DNA of 64,000 bases from an uncultured delta proteobacterium. GTDB lineage: Bacteria; Desulfobacterota; Syntrophia; Syntrophales; UBA8958. Where the stretch lies: contig CAISJV010000001.1 in NCBI GenBank assembly GCA_903885795.1, positions 62,001 to 126,000 on the forward strand, in the 5' to 3' direction. A model generated the notes under the pieces. That model had not been told where the DNA came from and did not search any database. It was given only the letters and a program-made list of their open reading frames with translations. Shown here in pieces: positions 8,344-17,669 of this stretch. The translations under genes and the position numbers were made by a program. Position 1 is the first letter of the stretch. Every line of letters begins with the position of its first letter.

Positions 8344-10767
8344 TCAGACGTCCAGCAGCTCCCGGATCTTCTGGGAAAGGTGGCTTATTTTGTAAGGCTT
8401 TTGTATGAAACCGTTACAACCACGATCTATGATGTTTTGCGCCTGGCCGTCGATACTGTAGCCGCTGCATAGGAGGACCCTGACGTCGGGTCTTGTTTCC
8501 CGGAGACGGTCGAAGGTCTCCCCCCCCGAGATTCCCGGCATGACCATGTCCAGAATCACCAGGTCAATTTCGTCTATCTTTTCTTCAAAGATCGCCAGTC
8601 CTTCCTGGCCGCCCCTGGCCATATGGACCCGGTAGCCAAGAGACTCCAGAAGTTCTCCGCTAACTTCAAGATTCACCGGTTCATCATCGATCAGGAGAAT
8701 CGTTTCCATTCCCTTTACCGTCTCGGCGACCACGGTCTTTTCCACGACGACATTCTTTTCCGAGGCCGGGAGATAAATGATAAAGGTCGTCCCGTGGCCA
8801 GGTTCACTGGTCACATGAATGGCGCCCCCGTGCCCCCTGATGATCCCGTAAACCATAGCAAGCCCCAGCCCGGTGCCCCTCCCCATTTCCTTCGTAGTAA
8901 AGAAGGGATCGAAGATCCGCTCCCTGGTCTTCTCGTTCATGCCCATGCCCGTATCGACAACGGAAACCTGCGCATAGAGCCCCGGCGGAATCCCGTAACT
9001 GTTTATTCCATCATCCGACAAGAAGACATTCCGGGTCTCCAGATAGATATCCCCACCTCCCGGCATGGCCTGCCAGGCATTCACATAAAGATTCAGTAAG
9101 ACCTGTTCCATCTGCCCCTGATCCACCTCCACGGCCCAGAGATCCTTACTTAATTTCCTGTGGATAGCGATTTCCTTCTTTGTCCTGCCGAACATGGAGG
9201 AGGTCTTTTTGATGATATCATTGAGGTTGGTGGGCTTCACTTCGTACCGGCCCCCCTGGGCAAAGCCCAGCAGTTGTCGGGTCAGATCGGCGCCGCTTTG
9301 AACCTGATCCTCGATACTCCTCAGTTTCTCATAATAGGGATGTGAGGTAGCCAGATCCAGCAGCATCAGGGAGGCGTACCCCTGGATTCCCATGAGAAGA
9401 TTGTTGAAGTCATGGGCTATTCCCCCTGCCAAGGTGCCGACGGCCTCCATTTTCTGGGCCTGGATTAGCTGGGACTCGAGGCGCCTGCGGTTGGTAACAT
9501 CCCGGGCAAGCCCGCGAAAACCTATGGGGGCGCCATATTGGTTCCGGATTAGGTTAGTGGCTACCTGCATCATGCGGATACTACCGTTTTTGCAGATAAC
9601 CTCATAATCGAGGATATCTTTTCGCTCTCCCGTAAGATATTCCTCATTAAAGGCTTCAAGCAGGTGTCTGGTTGTTTCCGGGGAAGTGTATTCCTTGTAA
9701 TGCTTGCCCATAAGCTCGTCCCGGGAATATCCCATCACGTTGCAGGCCGCATCATTGAAAAACGTCAATCTCCCCTTGAGATCGACTTCAAAATATGCCT
9801 CTTCCATATTCTCCAGAATATTCCGGTATTTCTCCTCGCTTTTCCGCAACTTCTCGTCCATTGCTTTTCGTTCCGTCATATCCCGAATGGACTCAATGGC
9901 GCCGATCACCTGACCAGCGGCATCATACAGGGGGCTAGCCTTCCCCCAGAGGGTGCGGTTCTGCCCCCGGACAAAGGGCACGTCCGTCTCCGTTACGAGG
10001 ACATCGCCCAATTTGTGGATAAAGCTATACTGCTTCTCCATTTCCTCATCCCAGTCAGAAACAAAGTCGATGAGAATCGGCCGTCGTTTGCCATAAAAGG
10101 GCAGGGCGTATTCATAATTCCCCTTGCCTAGCATATCGTCGGCCTTGAAACCCGTCATCTCTTCAATCGCCTTGTTCCAGGCGATGATCTGTCCCTCCCG
10201 GTCAATAGCCAGGATAGCGTCGGGTAAAAATTCAATTATATCGGCAAGGCGTCGTTCCGATTCCCTGAGTGCCGCCTCCGCCTCCTTGTTTTTCGTAATA
10301 TTCTCGACAACCCCTTCGTAATAGATGATGCTGCCATCAGGATCGTATACGGAATGAGTGCTGTTGGAGACCCAGATTTCCGAGTCGTCCCGGCGACGGG
10401 CCTTGAATTCAAAATTCTCAATGGCCCCCGACTCCCTGAGGAGGTCAACGTACCGGGCCCGGTCGGCAGGATTTACATAATATTGGCGTTCGATGTCGGA
10501 AATAGCGGAAATCAGTTCTTCGGGAGAGTCATAGCCCATCATGCGGGCAAAGGCGGGATTAACGTTGAGAAATCTTCCGTCCGGGGTGCTCTGGAAAAAG
10601 CCCTCCACGGCATTTTCATAAAAGCTTCGGTATCTTTCCTCTTTTTTACGCAGGGCTTGGTAGTACTCCTCCAGTTCCCCGGCCCGACGTTCCCATTCAG
10701 CGCACCGCTGCCGGAGTTGCTCCAGCTCCTGAAAGAGTCCCTGTTCTGTCATTTTACGGCCCTGCAT
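8344..10767 (-). CDS. PAS-rich hybrid sensor histidine kinase with C-terminal receiver
   Basis: The 807-residue protein has an N-terminal coiled coil (about 1-50), three PAS domains (about 50-170, 175-295, 300-425), a dimerisation/phospho-acceptor region with His in GGIAHDFNN (about 440), an ATPase domain (NAWQAM and GTGLGLA motifs) and a receiver (about 690-805) with phospho-acceptor Asp in VILDMVMPG. No transmembrane segment is seen, so it should sense a cytoplasmic signal such as redox state or a small ligand. Its kinase and receiver parts are closely similar to those of the kinase at 19560-22109. No dedicated output regulator is adjacent. The ATG at 10767 has AGGA 8 nt upstream; an ATG five codons later is also possible. 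Confidence 0.88.
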   Translation of the reverse strand: MQGRKMTEQGLFQELEQLRQRCAEWERRAGELEEYYQALRKKEERYRSFYENAVEGFFQSTPDGRFLNVNPAFARMMGYDSPEELISAISDIERQYYVNPADRARYVDLLRESGAIENFEFKARRRDDSEIWVSNSTHSVYDPDGSIIYYEGVVENITKNKEAEAALRESERRLADIIEFLPDAILAIDREGQIIAWNKAIEEMTGFKADDMLGKGNYEYALPFYGKRRPILIDFVSDWDEEMEKQYSFIHKLGDVLVTETDVPFVRGQNRTLWGKASPLYDAAGQVIGAIESIRDMTERKAMDEKLRKSEEKYRNILENMEEAYFEVDLKGRLTFFNDAACNVMGYSRDELMGKHYKEYTSPETTRHLLEAFNEEYLTGERKDILDYEVICKNGSIRMMQVATNLIRNQYGAPIGFRGLARDVTNRRRLESQLIQAQKMEAVGTLAGGIAHDFNNLLMGIQGYASLMLLDLATSHPYYEKLRSIEDQVQSGADLTRQLLGFAQGGRYEVKPTNLNDIIKKTSSMFGRTKKEIAIHRKLSKDLWAVEVDQGQMEQVLLNLYVNAWQAMPGGGDIYLETRNVFLSDDGINSYGIPPGLYAQVSVVDTGMGMNEKTRERIFDPFFTTKEMGRGTGLGLAMVYGIIRGHGGAIHVTSEPGHGTTFIIYLPASEKNVVVEKTVVAETVKGMETILLIDDEPVNLEVSGELLESLGYRVHMARGGQEGLAIFEEKIDEIDLVILDMVMPGISGGETFDRLRETRPDVRVLLCSGYSIDGQAQNIIDRGCNGFIQKPYKISHLSQKIRELLDV

Positions 10768-10785
10768 GGGGTTAGTCCTGCTTAT

Positions 10786-10801
10786 GCATCCTTTTGGATG
10801 C
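10786..10801 (-). promoter_or_regulatory. Perfect 6-bp hairpin in the kinase leader
   Basis: GCATCC-TTTT-GGATGC lies about 20 nt upstream of the kinase start in its 5' untranslated leader, close to the ribosome binding site. It could tune initiation. This is inference only. Confidence 0.35.
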
Positions 10802-10876
10802 GGGAGAGATCAGACGCCAAAAGATAGCGGCCTTCGACCGTCTGGTCGCTACAGTAAAACTTGCCTTGACGGCGGG

Positions 10877-10904
10877 AGTATACCGAATTGTGAATTCCTG
10901 TCAA
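10877..10904 (-). promoter_or_regulatory. Sigma-70-type promoter for the hybrid kinase
   Basis: On the minus strand, TTGACA (10899-10904) is followed after 16 nt by TATACT (10877-10882), so the leader would be roughly 100 nt. The rest of the 323-bp stretch between the kinase and the downstream end of the exonuclease gene (10768-11090) contains a GAAA-capped hairpin near 11031-11050 and no convincing gene. Confidence 0.7.
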
Positions 10905-11090
10905 CACGAAAGGCGCGCCCTTTCCCGGCCATCGGAAAACCTGGTCAGAGTCCGGACATTATCGCCGGCTCCGTACCGCTTTACGGGGTAAACATCCAGC
11001 GGGGAACCACGAACAATGAACCGGATGCCACCCCGGTTTTCACCGGAGTGATGCGCCGGAATGAGGAAGAACGGCAATTTATCTTGCGAA

Positions 11091-12440
11091 TCAGCCGCTT
11101 CTGGCCAGACGTCGCTCCAGACGGGCAATGCGGCGCCGGAGAACCTCTCTTTCCGTTTCGAGGGCCGACAGCGGCAGAATTTGCAGGGCCTGGCAAGCAA
11201 GATTCAGGGCCTGTGTATAGTTGTGAGTCCGGTGTTCGTACCACTTGGCCAGCTCGACGAGGGCAAAAGCATCGTCAGGGTCCCGGGCGATCATCTCTCC
11301 CCATATTTCCGCAGCCTGGGGCCATTCACCCGCCCGTTTATGGATTAAAGACAGCAGACGGCAGGCCTGCCGCACCGTTACCGGGCAGGAGGCGCTCACC
11401 AGATTGCTCAGTATCCGGCGCGCCCCGACCATGTCTCTCCGGTGCATAAGCAACCGGGCCGCCGCCAAAAGATCCGGGGGATGTCGCAGGGAGGGACCCG
11501 TTCCTTCCACTGCAATCATTTCCGTGAGATGGGCAGTCAGTGCCGCCATGGAAAGAACATCAAGGCGATTATGGAGGAATACGTCCGCCATCAGCCGACC
11601 ATCCCGGCGTTTCAGCCAGTCGAAATAGCGCTGGGGGATCTCGTATCCCGGTACGTCGCCCTCCCGCTCCAAGGATAATATGGCCCCTTCGATAGTACCG
11701 AGGCGGACATTTTCGAGACGATGCCGGAGGAGTCGGCGGGAAGGGTGGAGAAGATCAAGATGGGGCAGACCCCCAAGGGGGTCGGCGAGGCGGTTCAGGA
11801 TGAAGCGTGCTGTCAGGAGGTTGACATCGAAGGCCTTGCCATTGAAGGTAACGAGGAACTGCCGGTCTTGAACCAGCTCCCGGAGGAACACCAGGGCCGC
11901 CCGCTCCTCGGAATAATCTCTCATAAAGAGCTGTTTCATGACAAAACGTGACCCTTCGAACCAGCCCACACCGATGAGAAAGGCCACCGTCCCCGTACCG
12001 CCGGACAGGCCCGTCGTCTCCGTATCGAGAAAGACGCCCCGGGTATAGTCGAGACCGGCCAGGACGCCGTCATTGGCCAGCGTGGAGACACAGGTCATGT
12101 CCAGAGGAGAGAGATCACCGATACAGCGGCAACCGTGATGGTGGGAGATGCCCCACATGGTCTCGACGCAGAAAAAACGGCCGCCCGCCGTCGTAATCTC
12201 CCCTCCGGAAACGCATTCCTCCAGGGGACGAGACGGACCATGGAATGAAGAAGGCGAGGACTCCCTTAGGCTTTCGGGGCGACGGGCAAGAACGGCATCG
12301 ATCCGCTTCCGCAAATCACCGAGTTCTGCGGCCCGCGGCGATTCTCCTCCCCGCGTCCTGCCCCCGCCGGGAACAGGAACTTCTCCGGGAGGAACCGCCG
12401 CTTCTCCCGTCAGACGATGGAGCCGTTTAATTACGCTCAT
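11091..12440 (-). CDS. RNase H-fold exonuclease, YprB/MrfB type
   Basis: The 449-residue product carries a DnaQ-like/RNase_H_2 exonuclease core (about 135-300): FLDTETTGL supplies the first acidic pair, FNGKAFDVNLL the second motif, and HNRLDVLSM the final Asp. The C-terminal third is helical and TPR-like. This matches Bacillus subtilis YprB (MrfB), which acts with the helicase YprA (MrfA) in repair of mitomycin C damage. An MrfA-like helicase is encoded at 22134-24494 on the same strand. It is probably transcribed after the acyl-CoA synthetase and Smr genes (66-nt gap). No strong ribosome binding site is visible. Confidence 0.82.
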   Translation of the reverse strand: MSVIKRLHRLTGEAAVPPGEVPVPGGGRTRGGESPRAAELGDLRKRIDAVLARRPESLRESSPSSFHGPSRPLEECVSGGEITTAGGRFFCVETMWGISHHHGCRCIGDLSPLDMTCVSTLANDGVLAGLDYTRGVFLDTETTGLSGGTGTVAFLIGVGWFEGSRFVMKQLFMRDYSEERAALVFLRELVQDRQFLVTFNGKAFDVNLLTARFILNRLADPLGGLPHLDLLHPSRRLLRHRLENVRLGTIEGAILSLEREGDVPGYEIPQRYFDWLKRRDGRLMADVFLHNRLDVLSMAALTAHLTEMIAVEGTGPSLRHPPDLLAAARLLMHRRDMVGARRILSNLVSASCPVTVRQACRLLSLIHKRAGEWPQAAEIWGEMIARDPDDAFALVELAKWYEHRTHNYTQALNLACQALQILPLSALETEREVLRRRIARLERRLARSG

Positions 12441-12506
12441 AACAAAAAGACAATGACATGTACAAACCTCACCTCATAGCGCATGGCCTGATCTATTGCC
12501 CATTGC

Positions 12507-13247
12507 CTATTCACGTTTCCCCCGGGTGTAGGGCCTGAACAGCACGTAGGTGGCCCCCGTTCCGCCGTCGCAGGAGCGGGCGCTGGCATAGGCAAAAACC
12601 CGTTTGCGCCAGACGCCGCCGGTCAGCCATTCGACAACCTTCTTTTTCAGGACCGGCTCAGCGGGAGAAGACAGCCCCCGGCCATGAATAATCAGCACCC
12701 CCGTTTTTCCCGTCATGACGGCCTCTTTCATAAACCCGTCGAAGATCTCTTTGGCCTCGACAACGGTCAACCCGTGGAGATCGATATGGGACTGGATGGA
12801 AAAATCCCCGGCATGGAGACGCCGGGCATACTCGGAGTGGATGTTGTAGCCCGTTCCTTCGATGTATTCCGGGGTCAGGGAAAGGATGAAACCTTCTCCC
12901 GTGGTCACAAGCTTCGTCAGTTGCTCTAAGGCTTCCCGATTTTCGTCCACGATTGGCGTCCCCGGAAAGGGCCCGCGGGGGTTATTCCGCAGGACTTCCC
13001 GTTCCCTTCCTTTTGTCAGGGGGGCCACGTCCTGCATGGCCTCGATAAAAATCACCCTTTCCTCTTCCGGTTTCGTCACGGTCGCAGCGGCGCCTCCTTT
13101 TCGCAACACTGTCTTCCGGAGGGACTGAAGCTGCTGCTGAGGGGGAGTCGCTCCCGGCCTATCCTTGAGCAGCCCCTTGATCCCCTCAAAGGGATTGTGG
13201 GACAGCGGACCCGGTGTCATATCCTGGCAGGGCGTCTTTTTTTTCAT
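12507..13247 (-). CDS. Smr-domain protein
   Basis: The 246-residue protein ends in a Smr (small MutS-related) domain, about residues 155-240, with the hallmarks DLHGLTVVEA and IIHGRGLSS followed by a GGTGATYV-like end. The N-terminal half is charged and probably disordered. Stand-alone Smr proteins are nucleases or nicking enzymes acting on DNA branches or on collided-ribosome mRNA, depending on the family member; which applies here cannot be told. It starts 15 nt after the acyl-CoA synthetase stop, so the two are surely co-transcribed. Confidence 0.85.
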   Translation of the reverse strand: MKKKTPCQDMTPGPLSHNPFEGIKGLLKDRPGATPPQQQLQSLRKTVLRKGGAAATVTKPEEERVIFIEAMQDVAPLTKGREREVLRNNPRGPFPGTPIVDENREALEQLTKLVTTGEGFILSLTPEYIEGTGYNIHSEYARRLHAGDFSIQSHIDLHGLTVVEAKEIFDGFMKEAVMTGKTGVLIIHGRGLSSPAEPVLKKKVVEWLTGGVWRKRVFAYASARSCDGGTGATYVLFRPYTRGKRE

Positions 13248-13262
13248 TTGAAAGGGTACCTC

Positions 13263-15938
13263 TCAGCGCAACCGCAGACTTACCCGGGTCAGATCATCGG
13301 GCGTCTTTTCGGGAATCATGCCGAGCTTCTCGCAGAGTTTGACCATCTTCCGGTTCGACGGCTGGATGTAGCCGTAAAACTCCTCCAGGCCTTTCTCGTC
13401 GGCGATGCCGATGAGAATATCGAGCAGTTTGTAGGCCAGCCCCTGGCCCTGAAAATCGTCGTGCACAAGAACGGAAAATTCACACTTTTTGAAGTCCGCT
13501 TCGATATTGAAGCCCCCCATGCCGATGAGCTTTCTCCCGCCATTTCCCCTGATCTCGGCGACCATCACCATTTCCCGGTCGTAATCGATATTGCAGAAAC
13601 GGACGTGCATTTCGTGGGTGATCGTTTTGATGGTCTGGTAGAATCGCTCCCGCAGGGTTTCTTCCGAAAGCGAGGTAAACATCTCATGCTCCAGGGGTTC
13701 GTCTTCAGGCCGGATAGGCCGCAAAACAGATTCCCGGCCGTCCGCAAGCTGCCAGCGGACAACATAGCGGGTAGGATAGGGAGTGACGAGGAGGTGGGGA
13801 TAGAGAGTTGTATTATCTATCTTTTCCCGGTCCAGGATGATCCTGACATCCAGGGCCTGTGCCTGGCCGTTGCTCACCGCGACGGGGTTCATGTCCATGG
13901 AGAGAATCTCGGGAAAGTCCACGATAAGATTTGAAAAACTGACGATGATGCTTTCAAGCTGGTTCAGATCCGCCGGCGCCTTGCCCCGATAGCCCTGGAG
14001 CATGGTGTAAACCTTCGTTTCTTCCATAAGCCGCCGGGCCAGGGTCTGATTGAGGGGCGGCAGGGCAATGGAGAAATCCCGGAAGATCTCGACGCCGATA
14101 CCCCCCATGCCAAAGAGCATCACAGCGCCATAGCGCTTGTCCTTTTTCGCCCCGAGGATCAGCTCATAATCGATGACCTCGATCATCTTCTGGACGACAA
14201 CGCCCCGGATAGCCGCCTGGGGCTGAAACTTGGCCACCCGCTCCCGAAGCCGTGCATAGGCGCTCCGCAGGGCCTCGTCGGAGTTGATTCCCGTCGCCAC
14301 CCCGCCGACGTCCTGGCGGAAAATAATATCGGGAGAAACGATCTTCAGGACCACGGGATAACCGATACCCCGGGCATAAGCTACCGCCTCATCAGGAGAG
14401 GCGGCGATATGGGTCGGCACAAAGGGAATACCGTAATTGGTCAAAAATTTCTTGGCGTCCTCCTCCGTCAGGACATGATTTCCCTCCCGGAGGACCCGGC
14501 GTATAATGGATTTGAGGTGGTTTTTCGGCGGCGCCTCGTTGACGGGGAGCTCGGCGGGGGTTTCGTGGAGGAGCTGCAGGTTCCGCTCGTAGTTGTACAT
14601 GTAGACGTAGGTCCGGGCCGCTTCTTCCGGTGTTTCGTAGGTGGGGACGCCGCTCCGGAGAAGCAGTTCCCGACCCCGGATCACTTCTTCCCGCCCCATC
14701 CAGGCGGCAAGGACGGGCTTGGCGGCATTTCGGGTCAGGTCCACGATAGTAGCGGCCAACTCTTCATCGCCGACAGCGTTTTGAAGGCCGAAGACCACAA
14801 GGACGCCGTCAACATTCCCATCAGCGAGGCACAACCGGACGGCTTTTTCGTAGCGATCGACGTCGGCCGTCCTCAGGAGATCAATGGGGTTGCCCCGCTT
14901 CCCGTAGGATGGCAGGATGGCCGCCATTCCCTCCAGAGTTTCCGGGGAGAGATCGGCGAGGATGCCGCCGGATTTGGCAAGACGACTGGCAGCCAGCAGA
15001 CCGGCCCCGGCGGCGTTGCTGACAATAGCCAGCCGGGGTCCCCGGGGCAGATTCCGAGAAAAGAGGACATTAGCGGTGTTGAAGATATCCTGGGTCTCCT
15101 TGACCCGGACCACGCCGACCCGGCGGAGGACGGCGTCGAAGATGTCTTCGGAACCGACCAGGATGTCCGTATGGGAGATTCTCTCTCTCCCCGGAGCGTC
15201 GTCGCCAAGCCGGGCCGGCTTGAGGAGAACAATGGGCTTATTCCGGGCAAACCCCCGGGCAGCGCCGATGAACTTCCGGAGGTGGCCGATGTCATCCTCC
15301 ATGTAGATCATAATGCTCCGGGTGTGGGGATCGGTCCCCAGAAAGTCGATCAAATCCCCGAAATCGATGTCGATGGCCGAACCCAGAGAGGCCAGCATGC
15401 TGAAACTGATATGGGCGCTGACTCCCCAGTCGAAGAGAATCTTGCCGAAGGCGTTGCTCTGGGTGAGAAAGGCGATTTTCCCCGGTTCGGGGGCGCCGCT
15501 TAGACGGGCGGCGCAAAGACCGGCATGGGGGCGGATGATGCCGAGACAGTTAGGTCCAAGGATTCGCAGGGGATACTGCTTCTTGATACGAAGAATATCC
15601 TCTTCAAGGTTCCGTCCTTCCTCCCCCACCTCCCGGAAACCGGCGGAGATGATGATCATGCCGTCCACCCCGGCCCGGCCGCAGGCTTCGACAACGCCGG
15701 GAACCGTCGGGGCGGGCGTCGCTACCACGGCCAGATCGATATGTTCGGGGATCTCCGCGACGCTTTGATAACAGGGCCGGTCGCCGATAGCTGAGCGTCC
15801 AGGATTGACGAGGAAGATCTTTCTTTCCCGGCAGGCCAGCAGATTATTCAGGATCGCGTTTCCCGGTGATCCCTCCTTATCACTGGCGCCGATCAGGGCA
15901 ATCGTCCCAGGATCAAACATGCGTCTCAGGTTATCCAT
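13263..15938 (-). CDS. ADP-forming acyl-CoA synthetase fused to GNAT acetyltransferase
   Basis: This 891-residue multidomain protein has: a CoA-binding domain (about 1-130, FDPGTIALIGAS); succinyl-CoA-ligase-like domains (130-460) with a candidate phospho-His in SHTDILVG; an ATP-grasp domain (about 480-700, with VVLKIVSPDI and VVVQKM); and a C-terminal GNAT domain (about 725-885, with the acetyl-CoA loop QGQGLAYKL). The layout matches NDP-forming acetate-CoA ligase or protein lysine acetyltransferase Pat. It could make ATP from acetyl-CoA in syntrophic metabolism, or acetylate proteins. The ATG at 15936-15938 has AAGGA 9 nt upstream; a GTG eight codons earlier is also open. Confidence 0.88.
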   Translation of the reverse strand: MDNLRRMFDPGTIALIGASDKEGSPGNAILNNLLACRERKIFLVNPGRSAIGDRPCYQSVAEIPEHIDLAVVATPAPTVPGVVEACGRAGVDGMIIISAGFREVGEEGRNLEEDILRIKKQYPLRILGPNCLGIIRPHAGLCAARLSGAPEPGKIAFLTQSNAFGKILFDWGVSAHISFSMLASLGSAIDIDFGDLIDFLGTDPHTRSIMIYMEDDIGHLRKFIGAARGFARNKPIVLLKPARLGDDAPGRERISHTDILVGSEDIFDAVLRRVGVVRVKETQDIFNTANVLFSRNLPRGPRLAIVSNAAGAGLLAASRLAKSGGILADLSPETLEGMAAILPSYGKRGNPIDLLRTADVDRYEKAVRLCLADGNVDGVLVVFGLQNAVGDEELAATIVDLTRNAAKPVLAAWMGREEVIRGRELLLRSGVPTYETPEEAARTYVYMYNYERNLQLLHETPAELPVNEAPPKNHLKSIIRRVLREGNHVLTEEDAKKFLTNYGIPFVPTHIAASPDEAVAYARGIGYPVVLKIVSPDIIFRQDVGGVATGINSDEALRSAYARLRERVAKFQPQAAIRGVVVQKMIEVIDYELILGAKKDKRYGAVMLFGMGGIGVEIFRDFSIALPPLNQTLARRLMEETKVYTMLQGYRGKAPADLNQLESIIVSFSNLIVDFPEILSMDMNPVAVSNGQAQALDVRIILDREKIDNTTLYPHLLVTPYPTRYVVRWQLADGRESVLRPIRPEDEPLEHEMFTSLSEETLRERFYQTIKTITHEMHVRFCNIDYDREMVMVAEIRGNGGRKLIGMGGFNIEADFKKCEFSVLVHDDFQGQGLAYKLLDILIGIADEKGLEEFYGYIQPSNRKMVKLCEKLGMIPEKTPDDLTRVSLRLR

Positions 15939-16073
15939 AAGGAAAAATCCTTCCAGCAGCACTTTACATATGAGATACCTGATCGAAGAAGAAATTACAA
16001 GCCCTTGTCCTGCCTATTGACTTTTCCTCGAAAATTTAGCCCTGCCCCCACCATTTTTAGGGTAAATATCTCG

Positions 16074-16102
16074 TTGACATACGATTTTATTGTGCTTATA
16101 GT
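16074..16102 (+). promoter_or_regulatory. Sigma-70-type promoter
   Basis: TTGACA (16074-16079), 17-nt spacer, TATAGT (16097-16102). It would drive the Coa1-like/TPR membrane protein gene through a leader of about 250 nt. The rest of the 15939-16355 gap holds the decayed short frames described separately. Confidence 0.7.
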
Positions 16103-16155
16103 TCGCCATCACACAAGCAAGTTAGCAATTTGTGGCGCTTTTCCGAATAACAAAT

Positions 16156-16336
16156 ATGGGGAAAGTTATTTTGGACGAAGAGGGAAAGGATATCCTTTCA
16201 TAAATATGTGTCTGGTTACCTGATCGAGAAAAAAAGGCTTAGCAAGTTAAAAGCAGAGTTTAATCGTTAGGTGAACGACAAGCAAAAGCTTAATGCTTTG
16301 ATTGCCGGGAAATTGAAGAAGGCGAAGCAGGCATAA
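16156..16336 (+). pseudogene. Possible decayed small coiled-coil gene in leader
   Basis: ATG at 16156 opens a frame reading MGKVILDEEGKDILS and then stops. One base out of phase, from about 16220, follows LIEKKRLSKLKAEFNR, a TAG (16268-16270), then VNDKQKLNALIAGKLKKAKQA ending in TAA at 16334. Joined, this would give a charged, helical protein of about 60 residues. It looks like a small gene broken by one frameshift and one stop, but could also be chance coding-like sequence. No ribosome binding site is clear. Confidence 0.3.
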
Positions 16337-16355
16337 GGTAAAAGGAGGAATTGCG

Positions 16356-17573
16356 ATGGAAAACACATCCGGTCAGGGTAAGCAGGCCGTAATCCCGGTT
16401 GAATTGAAGGGCTGGAACTGGGGGGCCTTTCTGATGAGTTGGATCTGGGGGGTTTTCAACAAGACATATATCTCCCTGCTGGTTTTCGTTCCCTTTGTCG
16501 GCATCTTCATGCCCTTTGTTCTGGGGTTCAAGGGAAACGCCTGGGCGTGGAGAAACAAGAAGTGGGACAGCATCGAACATTTCCGGAGGGTGCAGAGGAA
16601 ATGGACCATGTGGGGCGTCATCATGCTCATCTTCTCGCTGGTGGCTGTTGTAGGCGCTGTCTTCTTCGTCTTCGAAGCACTGAAGAGTTCGGAACCGTAC
16701 GTCATGGCTATCGATAAGGTCCAGGTTAACAGGGAAGTGCAGAACATCATCGGCGCCCCCATAAAGCCCGGCTGGTGGATGGTGGGAAATGTCTCCACCG
16801 AAGGAACGGGCGGGAAAGCCGACTTTTCCATCCCCGTGGAGGGATCAAAGAAGAAAGGCACTATTTCTATCAAAGCAACCAAAGAGCTTAACAAATGGAA
16901 GATCGAGCAACTATTCTTCCTCCCGGAGAATGGCGGCGCCGCGATCAATCTGTTAAAGGTCCCGCAGCCGACCCAACCATCCCCCGGGCAGGCCAAGCAA
17001 CCTCCCGCGGAAGCGCCGCACATGGATACGCCACCCCCGGATAAGGAGGCCATGCAGAGCGGAAAGAACACCACCATAACGGGCGCTGCCGCAGTGAAGG
17101 CGGCAAAAGATACGGTTACGGAAAAGAAGGTCGCTCCTGGGGCCGCCCCGGTAATTGCCACTGTGGTACCACAACCGGGAAGGGCAGCGATAACCGAAAA
17201 GAAACAAGCTGTTACCGAGAGCGGTCCGACCACGAAAAAACAGCAGACCGCAAGCAAATCCAAGAAGAAATATGCAAAAAAGCCAGCGCCTAAACGGCAA
17301 TCTCCTTACGACAAGGCCATGGCAAAGAAGAAAATGCCGACCGACATCGGCCGGGCCAAGATAACAGCCGGTGATTATCAAGGGGCAATAAATACCCTGT
17401 CCGCGGCCATTGCAAAATATCCCGAAGAGAGCATCAACTATCGGCTCCGGGGTAACGCCTACGATAATCTCGGGAAACGTGACCAGGCCATCGCGGATTG
17501 GAAAAAGGCAGCGGTCCTGGGAGATACCACCATTCAGTCCTATTTAGTTTTCCTGCAAGTCGACTGGCCATGA
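16356..17573 (+). CDS. Membrane protein with Coa1/Tim21-like domain and C-terminal TPRs
   Basis: This 405-residue protein has an excellent ribosome binding site (AAGGAGGAA, 5 nt). Two or three hydrophobic segments lie in residues 20-110 (WNWGAFLMSW... type, then FSLVAVVGAVFFVF). Residues about 120-190 fit the Coa1/Tim21 fold: a short VQNIIGAPI motif, then WMVGNVSTEG and a KWKIEQL strand. A long Pro/Ala/Lys/Thr-rich linker (190-320) leads to a TPR pair (about 325-400). It may scaffold a membrane complex; no specific role is known. A strong promoter and long leader precede it. Confidence 0.65.
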   Translation: MENTSGQGKQAVIPVELKGWNWGAFLMSWIWGVFNKTYISLLVFVPFVGIFMPFVLGFKGNAWAWRNKKWDSIEHFRRVQRKWTMWGVIMLIFSLVAVVGAVFFVFEALKSSEPYVMAIDKVQVNREVQNIIGAPIKPGWWMVGNVSTEGTGGKADFSIPVEGSKKKGTISIKATKELNKWKIEQLFFLPENGGAAINLLKVPQPTQPSPGQAKQPPAEAPHMDTPPPDKEAMQSGKNTTITGAAAVKAAKDTVTEKKVAPGAAPVIATVVPQPGRAAITEKKQAVTESGPTTKKQQTASKSKKKYAKKPAPKRQSPYDKAMAKKKMPTDIGRAKITAGDYQGAINTLSAAIAKYPEESINYRLRGNAYDNLGKRDQAIADWKKAAVLGDTTIQSYLVFLQVDWP

Positions 17574-17669
17574 TGCATTGCTTGTCAGGAACCAAACATG
17601 GTCAGGAGACAGATAGCAGCAGGGGAAACCTTCTTGACTCGAAGCCTGTTTTATGGTCAGGGGACAACA

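Noticed and set aside
10780-10870. Cyclic-di-GMP (GEMM) riboswitch in the kinase leader
   Set aside because: I could not find its conserved blocks; only a short hairpin is present.
10766-11449. 227-residue plus-strand frame
   Set aside because: It spans the kinase promoter and the end of the MrfB-like gene; composition is not protein-like.
14409-15503. 364-residue plus-strand frame
   Set aside because: It lies inside the acyl-CoA synthetase gene on the other strand; shadow of GC-rich codon use.
16268-16270. In-frame TAG as pyrrolysine codon
   Set aside because: No pyrrolysine context (methylamine methyltransferase) or Pyl genes in view; a decayed frame is simpler.
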